Source: an uncultured Psychroserpens sp. (GTDB lineage: Bacteria > Bacteroidota > Bacteroidia > Flavobacteriales > Flavobacteriaceae). From it: a stretch of DNA of 64,000 nucleotides. Of this stretch, positions 34,967-45,041 are shown piece by piece (the stretch's first letter is position 1; every line of letters starts with the position of its first letter). A model generated the notes under the pieces. It was not told the origin of the DNA. It did no database searches and worked only from the letters and a program-made list of their open reading frames with translations. A program made the position numbers and the translations under genes. Location: assembly GCF_947500255.1 (NCBI RefSeq), contig NZ_CANMRL010000003.1, forward strand, positions 62,001 to 126,000. Reading direction: 5' to 3'.

Positions 34967-35770
34967 TTACTCTATAATGGTTGCACCTTTTGGCATTTTA
35001 AAAAGTGAATCGTCTTTTGTTTTATCAGTTACCATAACATTAGTAAACTCAACAGTGTTACGTTTTTCAGTTGGTACTCGATCTTCATAATTATACCAGT
35101 CGATACTTTTTGGTAATACCAGACCATTAATCGTCTGCCAATCATTATAGCGTATAAATCGGAAATTATCACTCTTTCCATCTTTTCCAAAGGTAACAGT
35201 ATATGCTAGCCATTGCATTTGGCCAGTTTCTTCATCGTAATACACAATATATTGGTCATCTGGAGATACTCCTACTCCAGCTTCATAGGAAATTAAAATT
35301 CCTGGATATGTTTTGCCTTCAAATGTTAAAGACTCTGCATCTTCATATATAATGCCATCATCTCCTACTATAAAAGGCATAGCATAAAAATACATCATCA
35401 AGCCTTTGTAAAACTTTGCATTCCCTTTATATTCATTTCCATCTTTTTCAGAAACCCATAATTTGCTACCATCATAACCAGACATGTATGTTGGTGTATC
35501 GATAAGCTCAGCTCGAGTTTTTAAATTGGTCGTTGTTACCTCTTTACCATTAGGTTTATCCATAGTAAATGATAAGGTCTTCATCTTATTCCAAACATCT
35601 ATACCGCCATGCGCATCAAATACTTTAGTGATATTTTTTGGATACGTACTGGTGGTCACATCTAAATTTTCTTCAGAATAATCGATAGATTCAACAGTTT
35701 CAGTTTCTTTATTGTCTTTACAAGATGCAAAAACAAGAAGTGCAATTAAAAGTAATGCTTTAAGTTTCAT
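34967..35770 (-). CDS. lipoprotein with LolA/DUF6503-like fold
   Basis: The 267-residue product has a signal peptide and lipobox (LVFASC, Cys17). After a polar linker, the mature domain starts with VFDAHGGIDVWNKMKTLSFT, which is typical of Bacteroidota lipoproteins with a LolA-like half-barrel (DUF6503 type). Repeated beta strands with polar turns follow, and the end is DDSLFKMPKGATIIE. LolA-like folds bind lipids or lipoproteins; the ligand is unknown here. It is the last gene of a minus-strand stretch, but a terminator separates it from the large gene upstream. Confidence 0.8.
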   Translation of the reverse strand: MKLKALLLIALLVFASCKDNKETETVESIDYSEENLDVTTSTYPKNITKVFDAHGGIDVWNKMKTLSFTMDKPNGKEVTTTNLKTRAELIDTPTYMSGYDGSKLWVSEKDGNEYKGNAKFYKGLMMYFYAMPFIVGDDGIIYEDAESLTFEGKTYPGILISYEAGVGVSPDDQYIVYYDEETGQMQWLAYTVTFGKDGKSDNFRFIRYNDWQTINGLVLPKSIDWYNYEDRVPTEKRNTVEFTNVMVTDKTKDDSLFKMPKGATIIE

Positions 35771-35824
35771 TTGTCATAGTTATTATGGTTTCGTGCTTAG
35801 ACGAAGTTAAGGAGAATAGTTTAC

Positions 35825-35852
35825 AAAAAAGCCTCAGAAAAATTCTGAGGCC
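35825..35852 (-). terminator. rho-independent terminator after the T9SS cargo gene
   Basis: The stem GCCTCAGAA/TTCTGAGGC has a three-base loop and, on the minus strand, runs into six T. It lies 28 bases after the stop of the large secreted-protein gene. Confidence 0.88.
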
Positions 35853-35879
35853 TAAATTCAACTAAATAAAAGATTTGGA

Positions 35880-38800
35880 CTATTCTATTATTAATTTCTT
35901 AACGATACTTTTTCTATCGGTATTTACTTTAACAAAGTACATTCCGCTTTGTAGATTTGATGTATCTAAATCCATACTATTTCCTTCAGAAATTTGTCCT
36001 TCTAAAATTTGCTTTCCTTGGATATCTATAACATTAGCTGTTACATTTCCGTAGACATTAGAATTCAACCTAATGGTCACTTTATCTTTCGCAGGATTAG
36101 GAAATAAATCAAAAGATGTCACTTCAACTTCAGAAACAGATAAGGCGAATTCAACGAACTCACTATCAAACCTATTGGTGATCACAGGTGCATTAAAATC
36201 AAAATAGATCGCAGCTGTATTTGGAATAATATCACCTATGGCATACCCTGGTTTTGGTTTGATCTTAAAGTATACAAATCCTCTGCTGCCATCTGCGTCA
36301 TCTTGTTCTGCAGGTAAATTAATAGCATCAAAAAACCACTCCAAATCCGTCTCTGTTCGTGTTACCACATAGTCATGACTTGAACGTAGCATTTGGAATG
36401 TAGTTGGATCTAATTGATCATCTAACATATCCTCTATTCTCACAAATGTAGCAGGAGCTGTTCCTAAATTTTGAAAACGAATTGTGTAATACAAATATTC
36501 ATCTGACGCTACAAAGTCATCAAATACAATTTCAGGACCATGAGATTCCATTTTATCATTTGGATCCCAAGATCCAATAACAATTTCGGATAGTGTTGAA
36601 TAATTGTTAACCTCAACTAAATCATTACTATCTGTAATATATGTTGCTGTATTGGTCACAATATCACCTAGCTCAACACTTGCTGGGCATGTTATTGAAA
36701 TGCCTATACTCTCTACATCTCCTGGTTGAAGATTTACAAAATCTACTGTAAATCCAGTAGTAGTGGCAGTAATTGTATATGCTGGATTAACATTGAAAGT
36801 ACTGTTATATACCATTTGTGGATCTACTGTAAATTCTACAGTACCAGATGCAATAGTAGTAAATCCTAAATTCTCCAAATATAGATAGTTACTATGTGTG
36901 AAACCTGGTCTTGGAGGCGTCCAATTATTAATAAGATACACAGCTAAATCTTCACAACTTTGTTCTTCAACCACAGGAAAGTCTACTGTAACAGTATTTC
37001 CGTTTGCTACAGATATATTACTAAAACTTGCAGTAGTTACATCATAACAACCTGCGGATTCTTCATATAAATTAAAGGTGATTTCGTAAGTATCGGTTTC
37101 GTTAACACTAATGATTTGGAAGTTTCCTGTAGACGAGTTTACTGTATTAATTGTTCCATCACCATTAACCTCATAGGTAAAATATCCGTTGGAAAAATTA
37201 AACTCATTAGCATCAAATACTGAGTTAGTATTAGTATCTACAAACGCATTCACTTGAATAAATCCAACCGAAGACGCACAAAACACATCAAAATCAAATA
37301 CTTCGGTACAACAAGCACTTCCTGCTTGACAGCTTACAGAACCATCTGTATCAAATCTAACTGTGATACTACTTCCTGAAGATGTATATGTTAATCCTGC
37401 AAAATCACCGTCATTTCCATAAGGGAGTGTTGGGTTTAAAACTGTACCATCTGAATCTATTATTGAAATTTCATCGTAAGTCACTTCTGTTCCTCCTGTA
37501 TTAAAAAATACAGTAAGAGGTAATCCGTCGCTACTTTCAAAACCAAATTCGCTTGTATCATTATTTCCGTAGCAATACGTCGTATTGACAGCTCCTCCAT
37601 CACACTCTACAAGTTGGTTAGGATTAGCTCTTGTTGTAAAACTTTGTTCATTACACCCTTCTGCATGTCCATTATCATTATAAGGTACAATAGTTACATA
37701 ATAGGTCACTTCATAATCCAATGTTCCAATATCGTATGTTAATACATTTCCAACGTCGACATTATCTATAACCTCAGATCCTCCTGGTGTAATTCCTACA
37801 GATACTTTATAACCACTAACTAAACCAGTCGAAGCTGTCCAAGTCAAATCTGCATTTTCATTTACGTCTTCAGTTCCATTTTCTAATACTAGTACTGAGG
37901 TGCAATTAGGAAGTGCATTAAGATCAATACAACTTACAGTATAATCTATAGGTGTATAATTTTGATCTACACAGGCAAAAACATCATCAGAATTGACAAA
38001 AATCGTAATGGTGTCTCCTGTAGACATGAAAGATAATCCAGTAAGATCTCCACCATTTCCATATGTAGTAGATCCTGGATTTAAGTTGGTTACACCGTCA
38101 GAATCTAACACAACTAATTCATCCCAAGTATCTTCAACTTGTCCTGCATTGAAAAAAACTTGTAAAGGCGAGCCATCTGTACTTGTATATACATATGGTG
38201 TTGCATCATTAAGCTCATAACAGTAAGTTGTATTTACTGGTTCTTCACCACAAACCACATCAATAGGACATGTTTCTATTACCAAGTTAAAATCTGATAA
38301 TGCAAAGCAAGTATCATTAGTATTTTCGACTCTAACATAAATAGTTTGGGTTACTCCATTGCTAGTATAGGCTTCAGGAGCCGCTAAAGGGTTTACATTA
38401 AAGAAAGCATCATTTACATTTTCATAAAATCGAATGACATATGAATTTTGATCAGCTCCTAATAAAATTTCAGGAATCGTGACTGTTAGATCAAAAATTT
38501 CGTTAGGATTACAACTGCTAAGATCTGTTGCATCACCTAGGGTTATAGATTCTCCTTCGGTGATTTCTATAGTAAACGTATTAGACACACAACCAGTTAT
38601 AGCATCACTTACCGTAACTGTATATGTACCTCCTTCGAAAACAATTATTTCAGGAGTTGTTGCTCCTATACTCCACAAGTAATTATATGTTCCACTTCCT
38701 CCAGAAACTAATGGAGTTAATACGATTTCCTCTCCGCTACAAATAGTATACGGTCCAGCATAATCTACAATTGGCGCTAAATTTCCAGTCACTGTTAACG

Positions 38801-39995
38801 TCGTGATTGCTGTGTTACCAGTTGCAATTTCTTCTACATGTACATAAACGATAAGTGTCCCAACTGGATATTGATATGATGTTGGATTAGATATCGGATT
38901 ACTTTGATTTTCGGCATCAGCTTCAGTTAAATAATAGGTGAAATTAAACCCTGAAATATCTTGTCCGTTAACAATATTTGCATTCTGAGGCGTTAAATCA
39001 AAATCGACTTCTAAATTTGGATCATCAGAACAAAACTGTATTGTGGCAGACGACACAGAAAGGCAATCTATGTCAACGACCAAGTCAAGGGTAGTTGTCT
39101 GTGCGCAATTACCAAAAATCGAACCCACTCTAACAAATAATGTTTGATTAAATGCTACAATATTATTGTATGGGCTTGATAATGGATTTACATTGTTGTC
39201 TGCATCTTGTTGAGTTTCGTGATACGTGACAATAAAATTTGGATTTTGATTTCCACCAAGTATTTCATCATCTTTACTTACTATTTCGAATATACCAAAA
39301 CCATCGTCATTGTCATCGCAAAACACAAGAGGCGTTGGGGTATTAATTATTATACCTTCTTCTACATTTAAATACAGTGCAAAATTTAGATCAGCATAAG
39401 AGCAACCACTAGTGATATCTGTAACTCTTACATATAATGTTTGAAAATAAGCTACTGTATTAATATAAACGCTTGGGTTTGTTATTGCATTAATTCCTAA
39501 ATCGGCATTCTGAAAGGTTTCATAATATGACACCTCTAAATTTGGATTGCCTTGAGCAAACTCTGCATCAAAAATGGTCAAGTCAAATGTAGCAAAACCA
39601 CCACCTTCATCACATGCCACTACATCTTGAGCAAAATTAGTTATGGGTAAACTATTAACAATTAAATCAAACGTAAATATCTCCAAATTACCAGTAGAAT
39701 TTTGAAAAGCGCTAACATAAATGGTTTGCGGATTTGAAATATTAGTATAAGGTGATACCAGTGGATTTTGTTGATTTAAAGCATCGGCTTCAGTTACATG
39801 GTAAGTAATTGTATAATCATTCGGACTTAAACCACCAAGTATAAGAGGTGTTTGAGACTCTATGTCAAATTCGGTTATACCGTCAGGAATATTATCATCA
39901 CAAACAAACATATCATTTGGTTGGTTGAGTGTTTGTGAAAAAGTAGTTATTGAAAAAAGGAGGGCAAAAAGCGGAAACAGTAATTTTACTTTCAT
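35880..39995 (-). CDS. large secreted protein with type IX (type A) sorting domain
   Basis: The 1371-residue protein is exported by Sec (signal peptide ending FSITTFSQ, about residue 21) and then by the type IX system. Its C-terminal domain carries DLFPNPAKDKVTIRLNS and GMYFVKVNTD. From the N-terminus there are five related repeats of about 95 residues with Asp-rich CDD motifs and QTIYVRV ends; four are tandem and an Ig-like domain precedes the fifth. Next come a CUB-like domain (VNTTYCYELND), a fibronectin-like domain and a second CUB-like copy (VNTTYCYGNND). A DUF7619-type region with DPNDK and IRFQNLGTAPATFVRIEDML precedes the sorting domain. It is probably a surface adhesin-like protein. 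No enzyme motif was seen. Confidence 0.9.
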   Translation of the reverse strand: MKVKLLFPLFALLFSITTFSQTLNQPNDMFVCDDNIPDGITEFDIESQTPLILGGLSPNDYTITYHVTEADALNQQNPLVSPYTNISNPQTIYVSAFQNSTGNLEIFTFDLIVNSLPITNFAQDVVACDEGGGFATFDLTIFDAEFAQGNPNLEVSYYETFQNADLGINAITNPSVYINTVAYFQTLYVRVTDITSGCSYADLNFALYLNVEEGIIINTPTPLVFCDDNDDGFGIFEIVSKDDEILGGNQNPNFIVTYHETQQDADNNVNPLSSPYNNIVAFNQTLFVRVGSIFGNCAQTTTLDLVVDIDCLSVSSATIQFCSDDPNLEVDFDLTPQNANIVNGQDISGFNFTYYLTEADAENQSNPISNPTSYQYPVGTLIVYVHVEEIATGNTAITTLTVTGNLAPIVDYAGPYTICSGEEIVLTPLVSGGSGTYNYLWSIGATTPEIIVFEGGTYTVTVSDAITGCVSNTFTIEITEGESITLGDATDLSSCNPNEIFDLTVTIPEILLGADQNSYVIRFYENVNDAFFNVNPLAAPEAYTSNGVTQTIYVRVENTNDTCFALSDFNLVIETCPIDVVCGEEPVNTTYCYELNDATPYVYTSTDGSPLQVFFNAGQVEDTWDELVVLDSDGVTNLNPGSTTYGNGGDLTGLSFMSTGDTITIFVNSDDVFACVDQNYTPIDYTVSCIDLNALPNCTSVLVLENGTEDVNENADLTWTASTGLVSGYKVSVGITPGGSEVIDNVDVGNVLTYDIGTLDYEVTYYVTIVPYNDNGHAEGCNEQSFTTRANPNQLVECDGGAVNTTYCYGNNDTSEFGFESSDGLPLTVFFNTGGTEVTYDEISIIDSDGTVLNPTLPYGNDGDFAGLTYTSSGSSITVRFDTDGSVSCQAGSACCTEVFDFDVFCASSVGFIQVNAFVDTNTNSVFDANEFNFSNGYFTYEVNGDGTINTVNSSTGNFQIISVNETDTYEITFNLYEESAGCYDVTTASFSNISVANGNTVTVDFPVVEEQSCEDLAVYLINNWTPPRPGFTHSNYLYLENLGFTTIASGTVEFTVDPQMVYNSTFNVNPAYTITATTTGFTVDFVNLQPGDVESIGISITCPASVELGDIVTNTATYITDSNDLVEVNNYSTLSEIVIGSWDPNDKMESHGPEIVFDDFVASDEYLYYTIRFQNLGTAPATFVRIEDMLDDQLDPTTFQMLRSSHDYVVTRTETDLEWFFDAINLPAEQDDADGSRGFVYFKIKPKPGYAIGDIIPNTAAIYFDFNAPVITNRFDSEFVEFALSVSEVEVTSFDLFPNPAKDKVTIRLNSNVYGNVTANVIDIQGKQILEGQISEGNSMDLDTSNLQSGMYFVKVNTDRKSIVKKLIIE

Positions 39996-40130
39996 AGAAA
40001 AAATAGTTTGGTTAGTAGTTTTATCAACTATTTACCTTGAAGTTAATAGCCAATGGATTGATGTCACTAGTATAACAGATTAATTCTGAATTTTCCTACC
40101 TATTAATAAAATACTATGACTTATTTGGCA

Positions 40131-40160
40131 TTGCGGATGACTTATAAAAGCTTAAATTTG
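40131..40160 (+). promoter_or_regulatory. promoter with both -33 TTG and -7 TAAATTTG
   Basis: TTG at 40131-40133 and TAAATTTG at 40153-40160 are 19 bases apart, close to the Bacteroidota sigma-A consensus. The -7 element ends 20 bases before the methyltransferase start. Confidence 0.65.
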
Positions 40161-40180
40161 TAATCTCTTAAAGAGAATTG

Positions 40181-40981
40181 ATGAATCACAAAGCCATTAC
40201 GAGTACACAAAACCAATTGGTAAAACAAATTATTGTTTTAAAAGAAAAGTCTCGTGAACGAAAAAAAAATGAACTTTTTATTATTGAAGGTCAGCGTGAA
40301 TTAAGTTTGGCTCTAAGTGCTAACTATCATATTAAAGCAGTTTTGTTTTACTCTGAATTGATCTCTAAAGAAACAATAAAGTCTATAGTTACTTCAGAAA
40401 CTGAACTTATCGAAGTCTCTAAAGAGGTCTTTCAGAAATTAGCACATCGCGATACTACAGAGGGTATTATTGCTATTGCCAAAATAAAATCGCATAGCAT
40501 TGAGCATTTAAAATTTGACAAAGAAAATCCTTTAGTACTCGTTGCTGAAGCACCTGAGAAACCAGGGAATATTGGTGCTCTACTTCGTACAGCAGATGCC
40601 GCCAACGTTGATGCTGTGATTATTGCAAATCCGAAAAGTGATTTGTATAATCCAAATATTATTAGATCTAGTGTTGGCTGTGTATTCACCAATCAAGTTG
40701 CTATAGGTGCAACAAATGATATTATAGCTTTCTTGAAGCAGCAGAATTTCTCAATTTATTGTGCAGCTTTGCAGGCTTCTGTAGATTATCATACACAAGA
40801 TTTTTTGAAAGCGACTGCTATCGTCGTTGGTACTGAAGCTACTGGATTGAGTAATGACTGGTTGAATAATTCAACTCAAAATATTATTATTCCTATGCAA
40901 GGTGTAATTGATAGTATGAATGTTTCTGTGGCTGCAGGAATTTTAATTTTTGAGGCCAAACGACAACGAAAATTTAATTAG
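40181..40981 (+). CDS. TrmH/SpoU family RNA 2'-O-methyltransferase
   Basis: From the ATG at 40181 the protein is 266 residues (a TTG one codon earlier is less likely). The N-terminal part (about 1-100) is the substrate-binding L30e-like domain. The SPOUT catalytic domain shows its three motifs: APEKPGNIGALLRTADAANV, VVGTEATGLSNDW and IPMQGVIDSMNVSVAAGI. Such enzymes methylate rRNA or tRNA riboses; the exact target cannot be assigned. It starts a plus-strand run with the M48 protease three bases downstream. Confidence 0.94.
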   Translation: MNHKAITSTQNQLVKQIIVLKEKSRERKKNELFIIEGQRELSLALSANYHIKAVLFYSELISKETIKSIVTSETELIEVSKEVFQKLAHRDTTEGIIAIAKIKSHSIEHLKFDKENPLVLVAEAPEKPGNIGALLRTADAANVDAVIIANPKSDLYNPNIIRSSVGCVFTNQVAIGATNDIIAFLKQQNFSIYCAALQASVDYHTQDFLKATAIVVGTEATGLSNDWLNNSTQNIIIPMQGVIDSMNVSVAAGILIFEAKRQRKFN

Positions 40982-40984
40982 CAT

Positions 40985-42220
40985 ATGACAACAGATACTC
41001 TTTTCTATACTATTATTTCAATTATTATCATCAACTTTATTATTGATAAATATTTAGATGCGCTAAATGCAAAACATTACAACGATCCAGTGCCAGATGA
41101 ATTAAGTGATGTCTATGATGAAGCTGAATACAAAAAATCTCAGGCTTATAAAAAGACCAATTATAAATTCGGTATATGGAGTTCACTTTTTTCTTTGACT
41201 TTAACTCTTGGGTTTTTATGGTTCGATGGCTTTGAATATGTTGATACTATTGCTAGAAGTTTTAGCGAGCATCCAATTATTGTAGCACTGATTTTCTTCG
41301 GAATCATTATGCTCGGAAGCGATATTATATCTACACCTTTTAGTTATTATAAAACTTTTGTTATTGAAGAACAATTCGGTTTTAATAAAACCACAAAAAA
41401 AACATTTATACTTGATAAGATCAAAGGGTTGTTAATGACGGCTATTATTGGAGGTGGTATTTTAACTCTAATTATTTGGTTTTATCAACAAACACAAGAT
41501 TTATTTTGGTTATATGCTTGGGGAATTGTGACCGTATTCACCGTTTTTATGAATATGTTTTACTCCAAACTTATTGTTCCTTTATTTAATAAGCAAACAC
41601 CTTTGGATGATGGAAGTTTACGAGATAAAATTTCAGAATATGCTAAATCTGTAGGCTTTAATTTGGATAAGATATTTATTATTGATGGTTCCAAACGTAG
41701 TACCAAAGCCAATGCTTATTTTTCAGGGTTTGGTAGTGAAAAACGTGTGACACTTTATGACACCTTAGTTAAAGAACTTAATGAAGAGGAAATTGTTGCG
41801 GTACTAGCTCACGAAGTTGGTCATTACAAACGAAAGCATATTATATATAATCTGATAGCGTCCATCGCTTTAACTGGACTCACCTTTTTTATCCTCTCTA
41901 TTTTTATATCTAATCCTTTACTATCAAATGCACTTGGTGTTGAAACGCATAGTTTTCATGTTGGTTTAATTGCTTTCGGACTCCTCTACTCGCCTATTTC
42001 AGAATTAACAAGTTTAGTAATGAATCACCTCTCGCGTAAATTTGAATATCAGGCCGATGATTATGCAAAAGATACTTATAAAGCTGAACCATTAGTGACC
42101 TCTCTAAAAAAACTCTCCAAAAATAGTTTGAGTAATTTAACGCCACATCCTTCGTATGTATTTGCACACTATTCACATCCTACATTATTACAGCGTGTTA
42201 AGAATTTGAAGAAAATGTAA
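40985..42220 (+). CDS. M48 family CAAX-type membrane metalloprotease
   Basis: The 411-residue protein has several membrane helices in its first 200 residues. The zinc motif follows: VAVLAHEVGHYKRKH, with His276, Glu277 and His280. The third ligand Glu is in KFEYQADDYA. The long N-terminal membrane domain and TPFSYYKTFVIEEQFGFN match the Ste24-like CAAX protease group in which bacterial members act in membrane protein quality control. It lies three bases after the methyltransferase gene and is probably co-transcribed. Confidence 0.94.
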   Translation: MTTDTLFYTIISIIIINFIIDKYLDALNAKHYNDPVPDELSDVYDEAEYKKSQAYKKTNYKFGIWSSLFSLTLTLGFLWFDGFEYVDTIARSFSEHPIIVALIFFGIIMLGSDIISTPFSYYKTFVIEEQFGFNKTTKKTFILDKIKGLLMTAIIGGGILTLIIWFYQQTQDLFWLYAWGIVTVFTVFMNMFYSKLIVPLFNKQTPLDDGSLRDKISEYAKSVGFNLDKIFIIDGSKRSTKANAYFSGFGSEKRVTLYDTLVKELNEEEIVAVLAHEVGHYKRKHIIYNLIASIALTGLTFFILSIFISNPLLSNALGVETHSFHVGLIAFGLLYSPISELTSLVMNHLSRKFEYQADDYAKDTYKAEPLVTSLKKLSKNSLSNLTPHPSYVFAHYSHPTLLQRVKNLKKM

Positions 42221-42347
42221 AAGGTAAAAGCACAACTCAAGACCGTTCAAAATTTCCTGCCAGACTATTTAATTGGTAAGAGTTAGTTTACTTATAATAA
42301 ACCAAAAACCCGTTGCACATTACATTTCTTATTCATACTTTAGTTCT

Positions 42348-44552
42348 ATGACTGAAGTAGAGATTGAAAAAGAAAATGCAGAGATTGCCAAAGCCTACAA
42401 AGAGCTCCTAAAAGTAAGTTATCAAACCCTCTCCAAAGAGGATAAAAAACTAATAAGAGAGGCCTTTGAGGTTGCAGTAGATGCGCATAACGGACAACGA
42501 AGAAAATCAGGCGAAGCCTATATCTTTCACCCTATTGCTGTGGCGAAGATTGTTGCAAGTGAGATTGGATTAGATGCGACAAGTATTGCTGCTGCCCTAC
42601 TTCATGATGTTGTTGAAGATAACCCAGATTACACAAAAGATGATATCGAACGCCTTTTTGGTGAAACTGTGGCACGCATTGTCGATGGGTTGACCAAGAT
42701 TTCTTCACTTAGTAAAGATGCCGATGTATCTACCCAAGCTGAAAATTTCCGGAAGATGTTACTAACGCTTAATGATGATGTTCGTGTAATCATTATTAAA
42801 ATAGCCGATCGTCTTCACAATATGCAAACCATGGATTCCATGCGTAAGGATAAACAAGAGAAAATTGCTTCGGAAACCTTATACATCTATGCTCCTCTTG
42901 CTCATAGAATTGGACTCTATAACATAAAAACAGAACTTGAAGATCTCGGACTCAAATACACCGAGCCTGAAGTATACAATGATCTTTTAGAAAAAATACA
43001 AGATAGTAAAGCAGAACAGGATAGTTATATTAAAGATTTTTCTAAAGTCATAGTGGATTCATTAGATAAAGAAGGTCTTAACTACGAAATTAAAGGGCGA
43101 CCAAAGTCTATTTACTCCATCAGAAAAAAGATCGTTAAACAAGGAGTTAATTTTGAAGAAGTCTATGATAAGTTTGCCGTAAGGATTATCTATAAATCCG
43201 ATTTTAAAAATGAAAAATTCCTAGCCTGGAAAATTTATTCTATAGTAACAGATCATTTTAGACCTAATCCAACACGATTACGCGATTGGATTTCGTCACC
43301 AAAATCTACAGGTTATGAAGCTCTTCACATAACTGTAATGGGTCCAAAAAGTAGATGGGTTGAAGTTCAAATTCGAAGTGAACGTATGAATGAAATTGCC
43401 GAAAAAGGCTATGCTGCTCACTATAAGTATAAGCAAGGTAATGCCGAGGACGCCCTAGATACATGGATTGATAAGCTACAAGAGGCTCTAGAAAGCAACG
43501 AAACTAATGCCGTCGATTTTGTTGAACAGTTTAAACTTAATCTGTATTCAAAAGAAATATTCGTATTCTCACCTAAAGGTCAATTAAAATCATTACCAAA
43601 AGGTGCTACTCCTATCGATTTTGCATTTAGTATTCATACCGAAGTTGGCATGAAAACTAAAGGTGCAAAAGTTAACGGAAAACTGGTCCCTTTGAGTCAT
43701 GAACTCAATAGTGGTGATCAAGTCGAAATTCTAACAGCCGAAAACATAAAACCAAACCGTAACTGGCTAGACTATGCAACTACTGCAAGAGCAAGAAGTA
43801 AAATTAAATCATCGCTCAAAGCAGAGAAAAAAGATGTCGCCGAAGAAGGAAAAGAAATTTTAAGACGAAAGCTTAAACAGCTTAAAATTCTACTTGATGA
43901 AAAATCGGTGAATGAAATGGTAAACCATTTCAAACTCAAAACGAGCTTAGATTTATTTTATAGAGTTGGTATTGGCACTATAGATAATAGCATGCTTAAA
44001 GATTATGCATCTTCACGCAGCAATATGTTTATGAGTTATATTAAAAATAGAATTCGTAAACCTACCGCTGCTCCAGATATTGATAAAGATGAGATTACCT
44101 CAAAATACGATCAACTGGTATTTGGCAAAGAGGAAGAAAAATTAGATTATAAACTATCCACATGTTGTAATCCTATTCCTGGTGATCCAGTATTTGGATT
44201 TCTAACCATAAATGATGGTATAAAAGTTCATAAAAAAAATTGTCCGAATGCACTTAGCATGCAATCCAATTATGCATATCGTATAATGCAAGCCAAGTGG
44301 ATCGATTCTACTCAGCAAGAATTTGCAACGCAAATAAAACTTTCTGGCATTGATAATTTAGGTTTGGTTAATAACATTACTGAGGTTATTTCTTCTAACA
44401 TGCACGTGAACATGAAAAGCATCAGTTTTGAGACAGATGATGGCGTGTTTAGCGGTAAGATTAATGTTGTAGTGAATAATATTAACATGCTAAAAAAACT
44501 GATAGATAATCTTAAAAAAATTAATGGAATAGATAAGGTGACTAGAGTCTAA
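42348..44552 (+). CDS. RelA/SpoT family (p)ppGpp synthetase/hydrolase
   Basis: This protein makes and degrades the alarmone (p)ppGpp. I chose the ATG at 42348 (TEVEIEKENAEIAK), giving 734 residues; an earlier in-frame ATG at 42273 adds 25 residues without family similarity. The HD hydrolase domain (about 48-190) is intact (SGEAYIFHPIAVAK and LLHDVVEDNPDYT). The synthetase domain (about 240-350) includes FAVRIIYKS and SPKSTGYEALHI. A TGS domain (about 395-455, FVFSPKGQLKSLPKGATPIDF) and a C-terminal ACT domain complete it. Both activities are expected. A Fur-family gene follows. Confidence 0.97.
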   Translation: MTEVEIEKENAEIAKAYKELLKVSYQTLSKEDKKLIREAFEVAVDAHNGQRRKSGEAYIFHPIAVAKIVASEIGLDATSIAAALLHDVVEDNPDYTKDDIERLFGETVARIVDGLTKISSLSKDADVSTQAENFRKMLLTLNDDVRVIIIKIADRLHNMQTMDSMRKDKQEKIASETLYIYAPLAHRIGLYNIKTELEDLGLKYTEPEVYNDLLEKIQDSKAEQDSYIKDFSKVIVDSLDKEGLNYEIKGRPKSIYSIRKKIVKQGVNFEEVYDKFAVRIIYKSDFKNEKFLAWKIYSIVTDHFRPNPTRLRDWISSPKSTGYEALHITVMGPKSRWVEVQIRSERMNEIAEKGYAAHYKYKQGNAEDALDTWIDKLQEALESNETNAVDFVEQFKLNLYSKEIFVFSPKGQLKSLPKGATPIDFAFSIHTEVGMKTKGAKVNGKLVPLSHELNSGDQVEILTAENIKPNRNWLDYATTARARSKIKSSLKAEKKDVAEEGKEILRRKLKQLKILLDEKSVNEMVNHFKLKTSLDLFYRVGIGTIDNSMLKDYASSRSNMFMSYIKNRIRKPTAAPDIDKDEITSKYDQLVFGKEEEKLDYKLSTCCNPIPGDPVFGFLTINDGIKVHKKNCPNALSMQSNYAYRIMQAKWIDSTQQEFATQIKLSGIDNLGLVNNITEVISSNMHVNMKSISFETDDGVFSGKINVVVNNINMLKKLIDNLKKINGIDKVTRV

Positions 44553-44560
44553 AAAATGTG

Positions 44561-44568
44561 TAAATTTG
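44561..44568 (+). promoter_or_regulatory. -7 promoter element for the Fur-family gene
   Basis: TAAATTTG, an exact TAnnTTTG match, ends ten bases before the ATG at 44579, predicting a leader of only a few bases. Confidence 0.5.
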
Positions 44569-44578
44569 TGCCTTGATT

Positions 44579-45034
44579 ATGAGTGAAAATACAGAACAGA
44601 CTAACCAAGAGATTGTAAAAAACGTTTTTACAAAGTTCTTAGAAGAAAAAGGCCACAGAAAAACACCTGAGCGCTACGCTATTCTTCAAGAAATTTATGA
44701 TAGTGAAGAACATTTTGATATTGAGTCTTTATATATTAAAATGAAAAATAAAAACTATCGTGTGAGTCGTGCTACACTTTACAATACTATTGAAATATTA
44801 ATGGAATGTGCTTTGGTAAGAAAGCATCAGTTTGGTCAAAACCAAGCCCACTATGAAAAATCATATTTCGATAAACAACACGATCATGTGATTATGACAG
44901 ATACTGGCGAAGTCATCGAGTTCTGTGATCCTCGAATTCAATCAATTAAAAAAACAATCGAAGAGGTTTTTGATATTTCTATCTCTAATCACTCTCTCTA
45001 CTTTTACGGAACAAAAAACAAACCAACTAACTAA
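44579..45034 (+). CDS. Fur-family transcriptional repressor lacking CxxC zinc sites
   Basis: From the ATG at 44579 the protein is 151 residues. The winged-helix part is normal: [21 protein letters not shown] and the recognition helix [15 protein letters not shown]. The metal-binding half starts with [18 protein letters not shown]. The structural zinc cysteines usual in Fur and PerR (CxxC after HDH and again near the end) are replaced, here by MTDT and YGTKNKPTN. The remaining His and Asp residues could still hold a regulatory metal. Targets are unknown; iron or peroxide regulation is a family-based guess. It lies between spoT and purA. Confidence 0.93.
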   Translation: MSENTEQTNQEIVKNVFTKFLEEKGHRKTPERYAILQEIYDSEEHFDIESLYIKMKNKNYRVSRATLYNTIEILMECALVRKHQFGQNQAHYEKSYFDKQHDHVIMTDTGEVIEFCDPRIQSIKKTIEEVFDISISNHSLYFYGTKNKPTN

Positions 45035-45041
45035 TTACACA

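Noticed and set aside
42273-42347. 25-residue N-terminal extension of SpoT
   Set aside because: The extension has no family similarity, and the ATG at 42348 begins the usual SpoT N-terminus.
44398-44415. CACGTG-centred sequence resembling part of a parS site
   Set aside because: Only the centre and one arm match the known parS palindrome, and it lies inside spoT. No full site was seen in the window.
44925-45041. 39-residue extension of PurA into the Fur gene
   Set aside because: The codons belong to the Fur gene in another frame. PurA proteins start at the AVDLLLGLQWGDEG segment.
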